A stretch of 64,000 bases of DNA from Panorpa germanica (GCA_963678705.1 OY783205.1:5208001-5272000), one strand, 5' to 3'; positions 12,297-22,890 are shown, counted from the first letter of the stretch. The notes: a model not told the origin generated them from the letters alone. A program made the numbers and translations.

Positions 12297-13110
12297 TTGT
12301 GGAGTTTGGACCTTATAGAGATCTATAAGCTGCAACGACGTATCTGCGATCTGTCGGCGGTATCCAAGTTCTCGAACAGCAAATGTCGCTCAGTTCCTTT
12401 CAATAGCTTAGTGGGTGCACAATTTTGTTATGAAGGACCTTTTAGCAATTAAGTAATTAATAGCAATTTTTTATTTAAATCAAAATACACAGCAAAACAT
12501 CAGAACCTTTTTAGATTACATTTATTTTAAACTACACTATTGAATTACATATAAATTGATTAAATATTTTAGTTAATAAGAATACTAGTTACGACACTAG
12601 GTAGATGTAACTCGTGGTTTAAGTTATAGATAAAAATATGTGTATTTATTATTTTATGTATATGCATCAAAAGGTTAAGCGTGCTGTAGGTTTGAGTGTT
12701 GAAGCAATAAGAACGAATTAGGACCAAATACGTAGTGTCGAACTCTAGAGACCCAGTAAACAATTTGGTGAAGTGCCCTATTTAGTGACGTTTCTATCAC
12801 TATTTCACTTCAATTATAGATAGCATCAACTTTATCTTCATTTGTATTCCGACAGGTGGAGTAATTTCGCCATCTGTAACCGATAAAGTAGACATTTTAT
12901 ATGAAAAAATGTGAGAAACTGAACTATAAATGAACTCTTTTATGACAAAAAAATCATGACGCATCTTCAATATGATGTCAAAGTGACTCCAAAATGTTTA
13001 CTGGGGAAGTGAATAAGCAAAGGATGTTTACATAAGAAATATTATAGTTTGCCCACAGAGAGCCGTGTATAAGAAACAACTAGGTATAAAATATAAATGA
13101 ATTGAGGCAA
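12297..13110 (+). repeat. Repeat R1, copy 2, carrying a TIR-element insertion
   Basis: Inverted copy of 905-1468. The alignment is continuous on both sides of 12752-13005, so that block is an insertion. Outside R1, 12241-12295 and 13115-13175 carry two direct copies of a word family (GTCGCACACT...AAGCGTAT...AGCGAATTTT-like) that also occurs twice at 35634-35810, suggesting R1 sits inside a further dispersed repeat. Confidence 0.75.
12752..13005 (+). mobile_element. Short TIR element family T1 (2-bp target duplication), copy 1
   Basis: The ends are CCCAGTAAACAATTT and AAAATGTTTACTGGG, giving 11 perfect terminal bases (CCCAGTAAACA) as inverted repeats. The flanks are GA on both sides (12750-12751 and 13006-13007). 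The paralogous sequence at about 1020 lacks the element and carries a single GA. The element is 254 bp with no ORF. Two more T1 elements are 28443-28682 (TT flanks) and the 2.6-kb block 30662-33295 (AA flanks). The superfamily is not determined; a variable 2-bp duplication does not fit Tc1/mariner (TA), piggyBac (TTAA) or hAT (8 bp). Confidence 0.85.
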
Positions 13111-13964
13111 AGTCGTCCGAATACAAACGTTACGTAGGCCTCATACTGGAACCGTATATCAGCGATTTTTAATCAAACGAATCAACTGAAAGTGATATGA
13201 AAGAGAATGCAATAGTCTCTTTCATAATAGTGCTGTATCGATAAAAATTAAAGTAAAAGTAAAAGCTCTCATGATAAATTTTGTTAGTGCAAAACAACTT
13301 CAATACACCCCCCACAGTACAGAAGTTTGACTTGGAGTACTGTCGTATCGGTAAGGAGTATGCATATATTGTGACATAACAGATGCAAAGAAGACAGGAG
13401 CCGGCTTGCTTTGAGAGTTCCATCCGTTCAACCAAGCCGCCGACTTACGTCCTAATTCCCCGTCGCTTATTAAATACGCTTGCAGTGCGCAAAAGGCCTT
13501 ATACACTATGAACACTATGACCCCGCGATCTAGGCTGGATTTCAATACTCGTCGGGTCCGGGTCCAATATTTTGTAAACCCAACGAATCCGGGTCGGGTC
13601 CAAAATCAGAAAAATATTAAAAGCATCTAATTTTTTAAGTTATAGTTATCGCAATACATTTATTATTTCAGTTATTACAAAATAATTTTACAACCTATGT
13701 TTTACCAGCTCTAATATAGTGATATTTAAGATACATTAAAGGATTAAGGGACTAATCCCCCAATGCCGATTTAAGTTTGGTGTAAAAATTAACTTTAATT
13801 ATATTCGCTAAAGAAGTCCAACATGTTTTACAGTTTCAAATTAGCTCTTTGGTGTAACCGAGTTCTGAATTTATTCAAACAAATTTTACAAAACAATTGT
13901 ATTAAATGTCGGGCACGAGATCTGAATTATTTTTAACAATCATGCTAACAATCTTAATTTCTTT

Positions 13965-14215
13965 ACTGTTACCCCTTTTCTTCCACTTCTTTCTTTCTTT
14001 TCTGTACTCTATTCTTCGTTGCCTCCTCTCATAAGCTCCTCTATCTACTTTTCACCGTTTATTTTACTCTCGCAGGACTCTATTATTTGCACAACGTCTC
14101 TGTCTCACTCTCTTGCACATTCGACATAACCTTTTCTCTCTTTTTTCCCATTACCTACTGCCTTTCTCTTCATTTCCCATTCTGAATCTTATGATTCTCC
14201 TTACAATCATTTCTA
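13965..14215 (-). mobile_element. LINE ORF2 C-terminal fragment, copy 2 of 4
   Basis: Strongly diverged relative of the tail at 11800-12150, recognised by the same pyrimidine-rich + strand and by words such as ATTTCCCATTCTGAATCTTATGATTCTCCTT, a diverged version of the sequence encoding the RRTARFRLG block. Reading frames are broken. Minus-strand orientation, as in the other copies. Confidence 0.5.
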
Positions 14216-15312
14216 TGTATTTCAATATAATTTCTAACTGATACTACAAATTATTTTACTGTAATTGTTTTATATATATTTTCCTAAAATATATTGCCTT
14301 AAAATAATGATAATGGTTGACGAATGTTTTTCTAAACCAAGTCTTATTTGATATCTGGAATCGTTTAGTTCTGACTATTTTTTTCTTATTTTCAAGGTTA
14401 ACTTCTGTTGTTTAGCGTAAAATATACATTGCAGTGCTAACCAACCATATCATTACGTTTTCAATTTTCAGGTCACTGCATACAAATTCAAAATTTATCA
14501 GTGAGTCTGTTTTAGTATTTGGTCTAATCGTATTTATGTTTTTTTATCAGTTCTCAGTTGTCAATAATTAATTCTTAGTTGACATTTTAACGCATATGTT
14601 GCATTTACTATTCCATGTCTTTTCTTGTTTCCATTTGTGGTCATTCATAAACTACGTGGTCCCATTTTTTCCATTTTTGAACCCCTCCCCTCTTTTAGTT
14701 TAGCGTAGTCTAAATGTAATGTAGTCAGTTTAATCTACACTTCGCCTCGAAAAGGGTTTTTTTGTCAGTTTTCCTTACACAAATACACAAGCCAACCAAA
14801 AGCCAACATCGATTGACAATGCCTACAATAAAGCTAAAAGCACCAGCTAGGCACCGTAAATTAAAACAAAAAGATAAATGAAATTGTAGTATAACATTAA
14901 TAAATACTGAAAATTGTAAACTGAAGTTGCATTGGGATGAATTTTTTATAGTGAATTTATTAATATTTACTGGAAATTTTGACACTATTTCACGTCAGAA
15001 GTCACTGTGCTGTTAGAAGTTATTAATACCAAAACAGTTTCTCTTTTCAACATCGTACATAGATTCTCTCTCTTTCACTTCTTTTTTGACATCACTAAGA
15101 GATTTCTACAACTCAGACATATTAAGGTCGATAAAAAAAGCATATTTTCGATAGTGTTTTTTGACGACAAAGTTTATATATAATTATTTCTATAATTACT
15201 ACATGATAAAATAACATTCGAAGAATACTTTGTGAAATTTTCATAAATAGATATCAAGAAATGAGTCATTGGCAAAGAATCTTCGCAGACAAAGAAAGTA
15301 ACATTGCGGTGT
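14216..15312. other. No recognisable gene
   Basis: AT-rich, with short overlapping ORFs lacking signatures (for example 14725-14985 minus). Nothing could be assigned. Confidence 0.35.
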
Positions 15313-15320
15313 CCCTCATA

Positions 15321-15756
15321 CAGAAGCGGCTTTAGGGGGTGGCAAGCAGGGTAACCACCCAGAGCCTCGCTCTTGTAGGGGCCTCGCATTCTCGCGCAAT
15401 CACTCAAATAAAAAAATTCATTACTATATATCTGAATCTCGCGCCTCGCTCTTTAGAAATCCCACTTCAATCACTGCGTCTTCTTTTAAGGCATTCATGT
15501 GTCTTAGTTTATCATCATTAATATTTGTTATCTTTGTGCTTGTTAACTTTTATAAAACTTCTAATATAAAATTTTATTTCTCGCCAATTACCATCAAAAA
15601 TACCTCGCAAAGACTTAACACCCCAGGGCCTAGCAAAGAACTGCCGCCCAGGGGCCTCGCAAAGATCTAACACCCCAGGGCCTAGCAAAGTTCTGCCGCC
15701 CGGGGCCTCGCAAAGATCTGCTGCCCGGGGCCTCGCAATGGCTAAAGCCGCCACTG
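15321..15756 (+). mobile_element. Non-autonomous hAT element with 8-bp target duplication
   Basis: The ends are CAGAAGCGGCTTTAG and CTAAAGCCGCCACTG, an inverted repeat matching the hAT consensus CAG-GGCGGCT. Flanks are CCCTCATA (15313-15320) and CCTTCATA (15757-15764), an 8-bp duplication with one mismatch, as expected for hAT. It is 436 bp with no transposase. The right half (15603-15740) is a GC-rich array of a unit containing GGCCTCGCAAAGATCT and CTGCCGCCC. A second, right-truncated copy starts at 29771. The minus-strand ORF across the array (15518-15763) is a by-product of the repeats. Confidence 0.88.
15603..15740 (+). repeat. GC-rich minisatellite inside the hAT element
   Basis: Alternating units of about 33-50 bp built from CTCGCAAAGA, CACCCCAGGGCCTAGCAAAG and CTGCCGCCC(A/G)GGGGC are repeated at least three times. 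The array contrasts with the AT-rich surroundings. The copy at 29771 lacks it. Confidence 0.75.
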
Positions 15757-15764
15757 CCTTCATA

Positions 15765-16910
15765 ACTCATCACTGGATTTTCTAAAATCGAAAAACCAAA
15801 ATGATTTCAATAGTTGATAAATTTGTAAGTTCTCTTTATTGATTTCTTAATTTTTTACAGCACTTAGAAGTCAAAATACCGATGTTTCATGAAAAAAATC
15901 AAAAACTTTGTTATACCTCGGCACTTATGTAATAAGAGAGTGTGCAAGGATCGGTCCAGTAGATTTTTGTCCTAGGGAAGGGACCAACTCTGAAATAGGT
16001 AAGTGTGAGAAAAACTTGTTTAAAAGTTTCAATGAAAGACGAAACCAGACCAGAGAGGTGAAGACTTAAAACTCTATATCTCCGACAGTTTTACTCCAAT
16101 CGACTTCAAATTTTCACAAAATAAACTTAATATGTTGTACATTCATATTAATAAATGTAAAAAAAAAAAGTTAAACCATTAATCCACTCTCCCCCCACCA
16201 TTAAACTTCTTTGAAGACCCAAATCTGAAATTGCCATATTTTAGCTCACACACATGATCAATTGAATAGTCCCAATTATATTGCTGCAAAAAAGAATAAA
16301 CAAAAAGTGACACTCTAAATCTAATATAACCTTTTTTCAAATCGTAACAATGTAAATAAATTACAATTACAAACACCAGTACAATTACAATTACTCCATG
16401 CTTTCAATGCCCTTGAGATTTCTATTACATAAAGAACTTGTTAAATTACTCATAAATAAAATTAATTAACGATGTTGTTTTGTTTTTGCAACAAAGTCAC
16501 CTTGTTCAGTTTTTTTTAACGTCAGTAGAGCAAACTGACTTAGATTGAATCTACTTATTGCAGAGTTAGCTATGTAAGAGTATTTATGAAATTGATCGAT
16601 CAGGGCCGGTGTAGTAAATCTGTGCTTAGGGTTAAAAAATTATCAATAATTTTATATAAAAATAATTGTGGCATTAGTAATAGACCTATGAATCTTATAT
16701 AATTATAAATGTTTCTGTAATTATATTTTTATTATTATATTTTAATGTTTTTGCCATTTGGTACTACATTCTTGTGCCTTAACTCATTTATTTACAAATC
16801 ATTGTGCATTCAATTTTGATCCTTATTAATTGAGATACTTTATCTAAACATTCTCACTCCTTCCAAAAGAAAAAAGAAATATCCAAAGGAAAATAAAAGC
16901 AAAACTGTTA
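15765..16910. other. No recognisable gene
   Basis: AT-rich, with a C-run (CTCTCCCCCCACC) near 16190. No coding region or known repeat could be supported. Confidence 0.35.
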
Positions 16911-16914
16911 CTGC

Positions 16915-17206
16915 TATTGCATCACTCATCTTGATACTCTCCTTCCTGTTTCTACTCTGCCATTCCTTCACTTTCTTCATTTCTTTTCTCTATCTCCACC
17001 ATCCATCTCTTCCCTTCACTACCTCCCTTTAATCACTGCCCACTATTCTTTTCGTTCTTTATCTTTTTCTCACTTGAAAACTTAATGTGCTCAAATGTTT
17101 CTATCTCCGTTCCGCACATCCTGCACATCCTTTTTCGCTATTTGCCCAGTATATGTATCTTTTCTCCTCCTTTCCCAATCTGAATCTGGCAATCCTTCTC
17201 ATGCTG
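16915..17206 (-). mobile_element. LINE ORF2 C-terminal fragment, copy 3 of 4
   Basis: Minus-strand relative of 11800-12150: the + strand has the same order of words (CCACCATCCATCTCTTCCCTTC, AACTTAATGTGCTC, CCGCACATCCTGCACATCC, TTTCCCAATCTGAATCTGGC). Several frameshifts are present. No RT part remains. Confidence 0.65.
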
Positions 17207-18330
17207 TTATTATATTGTATGATATAAAAGTAACATGATATGCCTTAATATAAGCAGATATTTGAAAGCATGAAAATTCTAAAAAACCTTATTGACTTTA
17301 TCAATAAAACTAATTTAATCTCTTTATTTTAGGTACGCATACTCTTGTCCATAAGTTGTAAATGATGTATTGTAAATATTTAAAAATGTATATATTGTTT
17401 TAAGTGCAAGTAACTGTTGAAAGTTACACTTAAAATTATTATGAAAAAAAAAAGTAGCATTGCAATTTAAGAAAAAAGTAAAAGATAGGTTTCATTATAT
17501 GGTTGTGTTACCATGGTCACTGGCTGTCGAAGAGTCCAAGTCATCCACCAACATATAATAAGATTCGTTGTTTCCTTTTTCTTATTAGTTGTATTACATA
17601 CAGTTTTCACATCTTCTTGTTTTATTTTCCGTACTTCAGAGACTAACTAACAATTCTTTTACGTATTCCTTGTTTGGCTTCGCCACCCATTTAAGTTTAA
17701 AAAATTGATAATGGATAACTTAAGTATAGGTAGGTAGTTTTAACAGGAATTATTTTTATTTTGTAGAAGGATAAAAAATTTATATTTAGTTGGGGTAGTT
17801 TAGGGATTAATATAGCGGAGAAGTGTTAAGGTTAGTAGGTAAAATAATATATATTGATGTATATACGTATATTCGTATATTTCAGTAAAGAATGTAGTAG
17901 AGTGATTGGCTTGTAGTAACACAAATAATGAAAGAGACAATATGATACAGAAATTTAGGTAAACGAAAATCAAATGTCTTATGGTGGGGGTAACACAAAA
18001 GATAATAAAATAATAAGCACATCTATCATTTTAGAATTCTAAGACATTTGTGCAGTTACTTTTAGATCATATATGGTGCTAATGTTGGTAGGGTTTTAAG
18101 TTTATATTAAAAAAATAATATTTGCTGATTAACACTATGAAGTAACAAAAATAAAAAAAGTATTTGGTATTTTCCAAATAGGAAACAGGTTGGTAAAAGT
18201 TTTCAAATAAAATATAAAATTCTATACTCTAAAAGATATTTAAATACAAAATAGAAAATAGGTATTTACTCTTTTGTATTTGCATTTTGATTATATGTAT
18301 TTGAAAAAAGCACATCTTTACGGATTATAA
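17207..18330. other. No recognisable gene
   Basis: AT-rich sequence with no supported coding region, RNA gene or repeat. Confidence 0.35.
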
Positions 18331-18334
18331 TGCT

Positions 18335-18800
18335 TCGACCCAATTGGTAGAAAAGGGTTTCTAGATTTTAAAAGCGCCCGTACAAACATCGATGATGATG
18401 AACGCTTTAGTGCCGCCCAATTTTAGCAGTTGTTCCAGAAAAGATTTAAAAGTAAAAAAAAACATTTTGAAAGACCGTGAAGTCTAGTTCCGTGAGATAA
18501 GATCTGACTTAAGATCTTAGAAGGCAGTGTATTCACTATTCTGCATCAACATTTGTCCATGAGAAAGTTCTCTTTGAAGTTCACCCACTGATGACCAAAA
18601 ATAACAACGTGTTGTTAATTCAAAATTGCATTGGTTCAGTTTCAACGTTTAAGTAGCAACGACCAACATGGTTGACAATCTTGTTGTCAACCGTGTTAGA
18701 GAAGAGTTGGTATGAATATATCAATCTTAAAGAAGACTTCATATTGATGAATAAAGTCAAATTGTGCCTAAAAGTTGTTGTTTTCTTAGTCATCCTACGA
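18335..18800 (+). pseudogene. Mariner transposase N-terminal relic
   Basis: Fragments in shifting frames match the N-terminal (helix-turn-helix) half of mariner transposases: a WYRKGF..FKSARTNIDDDERF block (the family has W-x-x-R-F-x-x-G-R-x-S-x-x-D-x-x-R-x-G-R) at about 18343-18420, then FREIRSDL, then a stretch resembling GSVxxILHxHLxMRK near 18520-18565, then TDDQKxQRV near 18587-18620. The catalytic domain (DD34D) is not visible. Stops and frameshifts make it inactive. Assignment rests on the order of several weak blocks. Confidence 0.6.
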
Positions 18801-18844
18801 ACTTATTGAGTCAAGTCATATTTATTTGCTCGTATGATTAGGCC

Positions 18845-19045
18845 GGTAACGGGCTTGTGTCCTCATTTTTTAGTGGTCGATTTTTCAATTGTGTAATAAA
18901 TATGTACTGGCGTGTCTATTTTATTAAATATCTAAATGTTGACGGAGATATAGCAATTAAATATTTGAACTGTAGTTTTAGCGCTATAAATGGTCGGCCA
19001 TATTTGTATGACGAGAAATGCTTTTTAACGTCAGTTATTGAGTAG
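18845..19045 (+). repeat. Small dispersed element T2, copy
   Basis: Starts GGGCTTGTGTCCTCATTTTT. Reverse-complement copies occur at 35185-35335, where the shared part runs through GTCTATTTTATTAAATATCTAAATGTTGACGG, and a shorter one near 8550-8600. No ORF is convincing. Probably a short TIR element; the second end was not located. Confidence 0.55.
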
Positions 19046-19439
19046 GTCAGTGCTGTGGTAATGTTTTGTAGCTGTTGGTAGTCGAAATAATCAAGTCAAG
19101 TCAAAGAATAATAAGTTTTTATTTTATTTAACCCTGCTAAGGCAGACATAATATTGTAAGTTGGTTGTTCCTTGAAATAGCAGTAAATAATATATGATAT
19201 TTTCATATATAAATACATATAGCTGAGATTTATGAGCTATAAGGTTGGCAGCGGTTGTGATGTACATGCAATTGGAATGTGTACAAGTCGAATCTCTTTA
19301 ATAATTAAAGTGACAAAATGACTTTTTTAATTGTTAATATCTCTTAACATATAAGAAGTTTTTAAAAAATAATTAAACATTTGAGGTTCTGGTAACCCAC
19401 TTTACACTTTCATAGAAATTAAGACATAGCCCACTATAT

Positions 19440-19706
19440 TTTATCCGACTGCGACTGTCCGCCGAGGGCTATCGCGGACCACCGAGGACCGCAACCACAA
19501 ACCTAATGTTGTATCTGACTTCCTAATTCCCCCGACCCCACCCCCCTCTTCACCGCTCGGTTCAGAATACCTACAGTGACTGTGGTCCTACATTACTCGC
19601 GGCAACGACTGGACCTGGTTCCAGTTGTGTTTTGACAGCAGTTCATAACAGTCGGTTATTAACCTGCGCGATTCTAATACAAGTGTTTTCTGAATAAAAT
19701 CTAACG
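19440..19706 (+). promoter_or_regulatory. Possible promoter and untranslated first exon
   Basis: A GC-rich block in an AT-rich region, ending in a strong splice-donor match (AACG/GTAAGTC, intron from 19707). Upstream of the donor there are no long ORFs, so if it is an exon it is untranslated. The word ACAGTCGGTT near 19649 is only loosely similar to an arthropod initiator. No downstream coding exon could be linked before the BEL element at 20190. This is inference from composition and one splice site. Confidence 0.3.
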
Positions 19707-20189
19707 GTAAGTCATCTTAACAAAAGTTAATACGTGAAATATATTTTAACTATGTCAAAAGTAATACAATTTGTTACTTGTTCATTTTATTTCTTGAACA
19801 ACATTTCTTGAAGAAAAAAAAGAATAGTTGAACAGGAAGTCTTAATTCCACAAGTTTTATTGTTGTTTTTATCAAGCTTTGACTTATTCAACATTTTATA
19901 AAAACTTAACAAACCAAAATAAAAACATTGTAGCCCGATTAATCAAAACGAAAAAAGGGGTAAATCTCGAAATGAGAGGTAGTAAACTGAAAACTTGTAA
20001 GAATCTTTGCTTTGGTATTTTATAAGTGGTCAGAAATATCTCATACTGTAGCGTGTACGTGTTTTTAGAAGGTCAAAGGTCACAAAAATCGTTTTTTTGC
20101 CGATTTCTTTTGTTTTTTTTTAATATTCATTTTAGTGCATCAACTTTCAATAGTTATTAGCACTTTAATAAATATACATTATACATTTC

Positions 20190-20476
20190 TGTTCAGTACA
20201 AAATTAGTACAGAACATAAGAGATGTCTCTGTTGACATTCCAACATTATAATGTATTGTTGTCTCTGATAGAAGTAATGCGCATGGCAACAATACGACGA
20301 CTGCTCTGTACGCTACGGCCATAGGGCAATCGAGTCAGTCGTGTTTTGGCTTTTACACTGTCGAGCATCTGATTCACAACCATTTTATATTATTAGAATT
20401 GTGGTTAAATTTATATTATAAAAGTGTAAATTAATTTTATCATTAAACAATTGAATAAATTATTCAATCTACAAAT
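20190..20476 (+). repeat. 5' LTR of BEL/Pao copy 1 (3' end deleted)
   Basis: Identical to 22891-23177 apart from about two substitutions, but it stops after TCTACAAAT, where the other LTR continues for 24 bp (ACTCGCATGG...TTCGTATA). The next bases, GCTGGTCCTTCGAG, align with the leader of copy 2 (GATGGTCCTTCGAG), so a short deletion removed the LTR end and the first leader bases. The first position of the primer-binding region is probably affected. Confidence 0.85.
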
Positions 20477-21086
20477 GCTGGTCCTTCGAGCCTTACAAAG
20501 CCGATCCTTCGAGTTTATTATCCGCGTGTGTTTTTCATTGTGTTTTTGGCGTTTTTTTACATTTGCCCCTTGGCGATTGCCATTGATTGGGTAATGCTAC
20601 GCTCTATTTTGGCGGATTCACGGAGGATTTGGATTTTACAATTACATTTCAAGAAGGTTTTAATTCCTACAAAAAAAACTGGTCTTACAAGCCATTGGTA
20701 CCCGCGTGTGGTCTCGTTGTGTTTTGAGGTTACATCTGTATAGTAACCGGCACATGTGCAAGCTATTTTTTTACATTTTCCCTATGGCGGCCTGGCAAGT
20801 CATCAATTGCCATTGATTGGGTAATGCAACGCTTGATTTAGACGGATTCACAGACGGTTTGATTACTACACATTTATTGTTCAAGAAAAATTATTCATTA
20901 CGGAAGAGGATACATGGATGCTGGAAGAGAGTAAAATACTTCTTTACTCATGAAGGTACAAAGCTATTATTACTATCTACAAGTACCGATTTATTAAAAA
21001 CTTCTTATGTTGCTGGATTAACCTGGATTAGTTTTGTCATCCACGTTTCATCTATCATACAAGTACGAATTTATCACCTAAGCAAG
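20477..21086 (+). other. Leader of BEL/Pao copy 1 with internal tandem duplication
   Basis: Begins with TGGTCCTTCGAG, the usual start of BEL/Pao primer-binding regions as I remember them. The block ending near 20700 and the block 20700-20900 share CCGCGTGTG, GTGTTTT, TTGCCATTGATTGGGTAATG and GGATTCACxGA, so the leader contains two copies of a unit of about 200 bp. Copy 2 has the same duplication (61230-60880, minus), so it predates both insertions. In-frame codons extend upstream of the gag start to 20817, but the corresponding part of copy 2 is not open. Confidence 0.7.
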
Positions 21087-22718
21087 ATGGAGGAATTGAA
21101 AAGGCTTAGAACGGCGCGGACGACTGCAAAAAGTTCAATATCAAGGATGGACAATTACGTCAGCGACCCAAGGGCTCTCGACTCCGCTACAGTGGAGGTG
21201 CTGCAGGTGAAAAAAGAAAAGATGATGACTACATTCCAATCGTACGAGCTCACGCAGTACAGCATTTTAGAAATTGATGATCAAGATGAGGAAGACATAG
21301 AAGAAGTTGAAGAAAAGTATTTTAATATTCTAGCAAAATTAAATGCTAGCATCAATAGATTAAAAGAAGTTAATAGGCCTGAATTAGTTCCATTGAAGCT
21401 CCCAGCGGTGGAAATTCCAACCTTCGATGGCAAGGATATAACCAGGTTTAAGCCCTTTTATGAGCTCTTCCAAGCAGTTGTTCATAATAATACCTCATTG
21501 TCCGATGTACAAAGACTTTTTTATTTGAGAAAGTATCTCGTTGATGAGGCTCTCTCAATAATTATAAATCTGCCGCTTGTGAACAGCTCATACAAAGAGG
21601 CTGTTGATTTATTGTTAGCGCGGTATGAAAATAAGGCGAGATTAATTTTTTATCACATTAATATACTACTTGATATTCCCAACATGCAGAAAGGTACTGC
21701 AGTCGCTATAAGGGCTTTTTTATGTCAAGTAAAACAGCAATTACAAGCGTTAAAAAATCTTGATGAGCCTGTAGACAAATGGGATATGATTTTAATCTCG
21801 GCCTTAAGTAGAAAATTAGATATCGTTACTAACCGCACTTTCCACATGGAAAGAAATTTAGAAGAACTGCCTACTATGGCAGAATTTATTTCATTTTTAG
21901 AAAGACGTGCAATTGCACTTGAGTATAGTTTAGATTATAAAAATATGTCACATGACAATAATAATAAAGAAAAATTTATTGATCCAAGAAAATTGCATAA
22001 TCAAAATAAGTATTCACATAATAATATTGTATGTAATCTTGCTATTTGTGAATATACAAACCTTGAGAATGTTATGGAACAATCTTGGACGACTGAGAAA
22101 GTTCCAGAGGAATCAGATAAGTTTTCTGAGGATTACTTAAAGGCTGAACATAATTTTCAAAATTCAGTAGCACTTAAAAATAATTTAAATGTTGATTTGC
22201 CATTACTCAGCCTAGTAAATAAAATAGAATTGGGGGATTCTTTCTCAGTCGCCCCGCAAAGATTTAATGTGTTAGAAAAAAGATTTAGACGCAATCCTTC
22301 ATTATTGGAGGTCTATAAAACATTATTAAACAGATCAACCAGTATTATGACATTAGGTTTGAAAAACAATATTATTTTTATAAATAGTAAGATAAAAACA
22401 AATTTAATTTGCTACAAGTCTAGTGTGGCTCCATCAAGTAAGGTACTTACAATACCCCAGCTTGAGATTATTAGCGCAGTGTTGCTGGCGCGAATAAAAC
22501 AAGCAACAAATAAAATTTTTGATACAAATACAACACTTCCATCAGAAGGTGAAGATACTAATTGCAATGCTTACAACATTGAAGTAAAACAAACACCTGT
22601 TCTGTTGGAATTGTTAACAATATTGTATGCTACATTGATAATTATGGTTTCTGTTATATTTAGGATAGTTATTAATTTGTTTTATATTATTTTCACAAAA
22701 TTATGTAGACTACCATAG
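21087..22718 (+). CDS. BEL/Pao gag fused to a shrunken pol remnant
   Basis: The start is ATG 21087 (MEELKRLRTARTTAKSSIS), because copy 2 begins at the same codon. About 543 residues. Residues ~1-100 form a charged, helical region (LEIDDQDEEDIEEVEEKYF). Residues ~105-285 match the DUF1759 gag core of BEL/Pao (LPAVEIPTFDGKDITRFKPF, AVDLLLARYENKARL, LERRAIALE). After a low-complexity Asn-rich stretch the frame passes into pol remnants: NLENVMEQSWTTEKVPEES and LGDSFSVAPQRFNVLEKRF (start of the RT region), then directly LGLKNN, then KSSVAPSSKVLTIPQLEI from the RNase H side. The RT YxDD core, protease and integrase are gone. The end (LLELLTILYATLIIMVSVIF) is hydrophobic and unlike normal pol. It could still make a structural Gag; expression is unknown. 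Confidence 0.85.
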   Translation: MEELKRLRTARTTAKSSISRMDNYVSDPRALDSATVEVLQVKKEKMMTTFQSYELTQYSILEIDDQDEEDIEEVEEKYFNILAKLNASINRLKEVNRPELVPLKLPAVEIPTFDGKDITRFKPFYELFQAVVHNNTSLSDVQRLFYLRKYLVDEALSIIINLPLVNSSYKEAVDLLLARYENKARLIFYHINILLDIPNMQKGTAVAIRAFLCQVKQQLQALKNLDEPVDKWDMILISALSRKLDIVTNRTFHMERNLEELPTMAEFISFLERRAIALEYSLDYKNMSHDNNNKEKFIDPRKLHNQNKYSHNNIVCNLAICEYTNLENVMEQSWTTEKVPEESDKFSEDYLKAEHNFQNSVALKNNLNVDLPLLSLVNKIELGDSFSVAPQRFNVLEKRFRRNPSLLEVYKTLLNRSTSIMTLGLKNNIIFINSKIKTNLICYKSSVAPSSKVLTIPQLEIISAVLLARIKQATNKIFDTNTTLPSEGEDTNCNAYNIEVKQTPVLLELLTILYATLIIMVSVIFRIVINLFYIIFTKLCRLP

Positions 22719-22890
22719 AATTAAGAAGTTTATATTATTTTGTGTAATTTTGTTTATAATAGTTTTAAGAAGAATTAGAATTAAGAAGTTTACATTATTT
22801 TTTGTAATTTGGTTTATAATAATTTTATGTAACATTGTATAATTTGATATTGGTTGTGAGCTTATCTATTTATCCTGGCCGCCCAATTTA
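22719..22890 (+). other. 3' non-coding part of BEL/Pao copy 1
   Basis: Contains a direct duplication of a 40-bp unit (AATTAAGAAGTTTA(T/C)ATTATTTT...TTTATAAT) and ends with CTGGCCGCCCAATTTA immediately before the 3' LTR, where the plus-strand priming tract would lie. Copy 2 has the matching CTGGGCCCGCAATTTA at the same place. Confidence 0.6.

Noticed and set aside
15518-15763. 81-codon minus-strand ORF with Ala/Arg/Gly-rich repeats
   Set aside because: It lies entirely in the GC-rich minisatellite of a non-autonomous hAT element; the repeats in the peptide are a by-product.
20817-21086. Upstream extension of the gag reading frame of BEL/Pao copy 1
   Set aside because: Copy 2 is not open here and starts at the ATG equivalent to 21087, so the extension is probably leader sequence that happens to lack stops.
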